The notes beneath the pieces are model-generated. The model was not told the DNA's origin and did no database searches. It saw only the letters and a program-made list of their open reading frames with translations. 53,512 bases of DNA from assembly GCF_002379585.1 (NCBI RefSeq), contig NZ_DFUE01000021.1:1-53512 (forward strand), written 5' to 3'. How positions within the stretch are numbered: position 1 is the first letter of the stretch; every line of letters starts with the position of its first letter. The translations under genes and the position numbers were made by a program. The DNA comes from Pseudomonas sp. UBA4194. GTDB lineage: Bacteria; Pseudomonadota; Gammaproteobacteria; Pseudomonadales; Pseudomonadaceae. Positions 52,303-53,512 of this stretch are shown here, piece after piece.

Positions 52303-52788
52303 ATGTCAGCGCGCACCGTCCTCCTTCGCAGCATCGGCCTGGTTTTCCTGCTGGGATTGTCGGGCTGCGCCACCTGGTTCACCGGCAACTATCAGGACCC
52401 GCAGGTGCATCTGGTCAAGGTCGAGGTGATCAAGGCCAAACTGTTGCAGCAGGAATTCATGCTGCGCTTTCGTATCGACAACCCCAACGACTCAAGCCTG
52501 CCAGTGCGCGGCCTGACGTACAGCGTGCGCCTGGGCGGCATGCTGTTGACCGAGGGGGAGACCAGCGACTGGTTCACCGTGGCCGCCAACAGCCGCGAAT
52601 ACTACGAAGTCCCGGTACGCACCAACCTGTGGCGCAACCTGCGCGACATCGCGCGGATGCTCAAGCACCCCGACCAACCCATCCGCTACGACCTGCAAGG
52701 CGAACTGCGCACCGGCGTATTGTTCGGGCACGACGTGGTGCTCAACCATACCGGGGAGATCAAGCCTGGAGATTGGTCGCAAGATTAG
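52303..52788 (+). CDS. LEA type 2 (WHy-domain) lipoprotein
   Basis: This 161-residue lipoprotein has lipobox LSGC (Cys22). The mature part is a single LEA14/WHy domain, with the strand motif EFMLRFRIDNPNDSSLPVRG typical of water-stress/hypersensitivity domains. Bacterial members are common in Pseudomonas and are linked to stress, mostly by homology. It is a single gene, divergent from the hypothetical gene at 51629. Confidence 0.88.
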   Translation: MSARTVLLRSIGLVFLLGLSGCATWFTGNYQDPQVHLVKVEVIKAKLLQQEFMLRFRIDNPNDSSLPVRGLTYSVRLGGMLLTEGETSDWFTVAANSREYYEVPVRTNLWRNLRDIARMLKHPDQPIRYDLQGELRTGVLFGHDVVLNHTGEIKPGDWSQD

Positions 52789-52940
52789 TCACGGCTTCAG
52801 CGCCGAAGCGCCGCCAGTTTCCAGGGATAGGTTCCGATAGTGTTTCTGACAAATATGTGGGAAAGAACGCATAACACCCTTCACATCCCCATCCTGGGTG
52901 AGATAATTCCTGCCAATCTCGATACAGCGGAGTCACCACG

Positions 52941-53147
52941 ATGTCCCAGCAACCCCACGTGCACGGTCCCGATTGCAACCACGACCATCACCACGATCAT
53001 CACCACCACGACCATGGCCACGTTCATGGCCCGCACTGCAATCATGCTCCCCAGGAGCCGACGCGCAATGCGTTGAAAGATGTTGGCCGCAACGATCCCT
53101 GCCCCTGCGGCAGCGAGAAGAAATTCAAGAAGTGCCATGGCGCCTGA
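52941..53147 (+). CDS. Small His-rich SEC-C metal-binding protein
   Basis: This 68-residue protein has a histidine-rich N-terminal half (HDHHHDHHHHDHGHVHGPHC) with two further cysteines. The C-terminal SEC-C zinc-binding motif is NDPCPCGSEKKFKKCHG. GGAG lies 9 bp before the ATG. The SEC-C motif matches the one at the end of SecA and YchJ. The histidine block suggests metal storage or delivery, which is an inference. A REP-derived repeat array starts 26 bp after the stop. Confidence 0.85.
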   Translation: MSQQPHVHGPDCNHDHHHDHHHHDHGHVHGPHCNHAPQEPTRNALKDVGRNDPCPCGSEKKFKKCHGA

Positions 53148-53172
53148 TTGAACCAAGCGCGCGGCGCACCCT

Positions 53173-53512
53173 TGTGGGAGCGGGTTCTACCCGCGATGGC
53201 GGCGTGCCGGGCGTCGCAGGATTCAGCATGTGCAGCGCCCGCAAGGGCCCCATCGCGGGCAGAGCCCGCTCCCACATGAAATTTGCGGCGTACCCTCGCT
53301 CCCTGCCCGCCAGAGATCCCACATGAGATTTGCGCCGCACCCTCTCCCCCTGCCCGCCAGAGATCCCTGTGGGAGCGGGTTCTACCCGCGATGGCGGTGT
53401 GCCGGGCGTCGCAGGATTCAGCATGTGCAGCGCCCGTAAGGGCTCCATCGCGGGCAGAGCCCGCTCCCACATGAGATTTTTGCGGTGCACTCTCTCCCCA
53501 TGCCCGCCAGAG
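53173..53512. repeat. Composite REP array with 195-bp and 47-bp periods
   Basis: Two inverted REP pairs (53173-53276 and 53368-53471, core GGGAGCGGGTTCTACCCGCG) are copies of the same 104-bp unit, 195 bp apart. Between and after them lies a 47-bp unit beginning CATGAGATTTGCG and ending GCCCGCCAGAGATCC, at 53275, 53322 and 53470 (the last cut by the window edge). The array probably continues beyond the window. No gene is seen in the 365 bp from 53148. Confidence 0.85.

Overview
The window looks like chromosome of a fluorescent-group Pseudomonas, and the P. putida group seems likeliest. The evidence is uniformly GC-rich coding sequence, the Pseudomonas gene order truA-trpF-accD-folC-SPOR gene, a FimV of typical size, a BraC/LivHMGF cassette, many Pseudomonas-specific small families (DUF1145, DUF2288, DUF6231) and abundant Pseudomonas-type REP palindromes. 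I see no tRNA, rRNA, insertion sequence, integrase, CRISPR array or prophage. I place 44 protein genes, almost all intact.

Layout. Positions 1-443 hold no gene: a G-rich tract and a short element with 43-bp inverted arms. From 444 to 9062 on the minus strand lie a SPOR-domain protein, folC, accD, trpF, truA, fimV and an Asd-like protein (Usg) that lacks the catalytic cysteine. Then come polyphosphate:AMP phosphotransferase, a 1434-residue NEL-type E3 ubiquitin ligase effector (10715-15019) and, divergently, mnmC. A three-gene plus-strand operon (ABC ATPase, FtsX-type permease, AttH-like lipoprotein) is followed by a ligase-associated DEXH helicase and PdeM nuclease, without their usual ligase and exonuclease partners next to them. 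Next are dcd, a cold-shock protein, apbC, rapA and an MHYT-GGDEF-EAL c-di-GMP enzyme.

The region 33.5-38.5 kb is the branched-chain amino acid uptake cassette (braC, then livHMGF with overlapping genes). From 38.7 to 53.1 kb there is a mix of envelope and housekeeping genes: several lipoproteins (a COG3650-like one, SlyB, three OmpA-family proteins, one LEA2 protein), an FAD oxidoreductase, pdxH, a serine hydrolase, dinG, a CopD-like membrane protein, a collagen-like secreted protein, and small SEC-C metal-binding proteins.

Intergenic DNA is rich in repeats. Three REP palindrome families are present, mostly as inverted pairs: five pairs with core GGGAGCGGGTTCTACCCGCG, two clusters with core GTAGGAGCGGCGT, and one pair with core GCAGCGGCGTAAGCCGC. 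There is also a 35-bp tandem repeat between truA and fimV and a composite array at the right end with 195-bp and 47-bp periods. The most distinctive gene is the NEL effector. The most distinctive non-coding items are the inverted-arm element at the left end and the regulatory architecture ahead of the MHYT-GGDEF-EAL gene.
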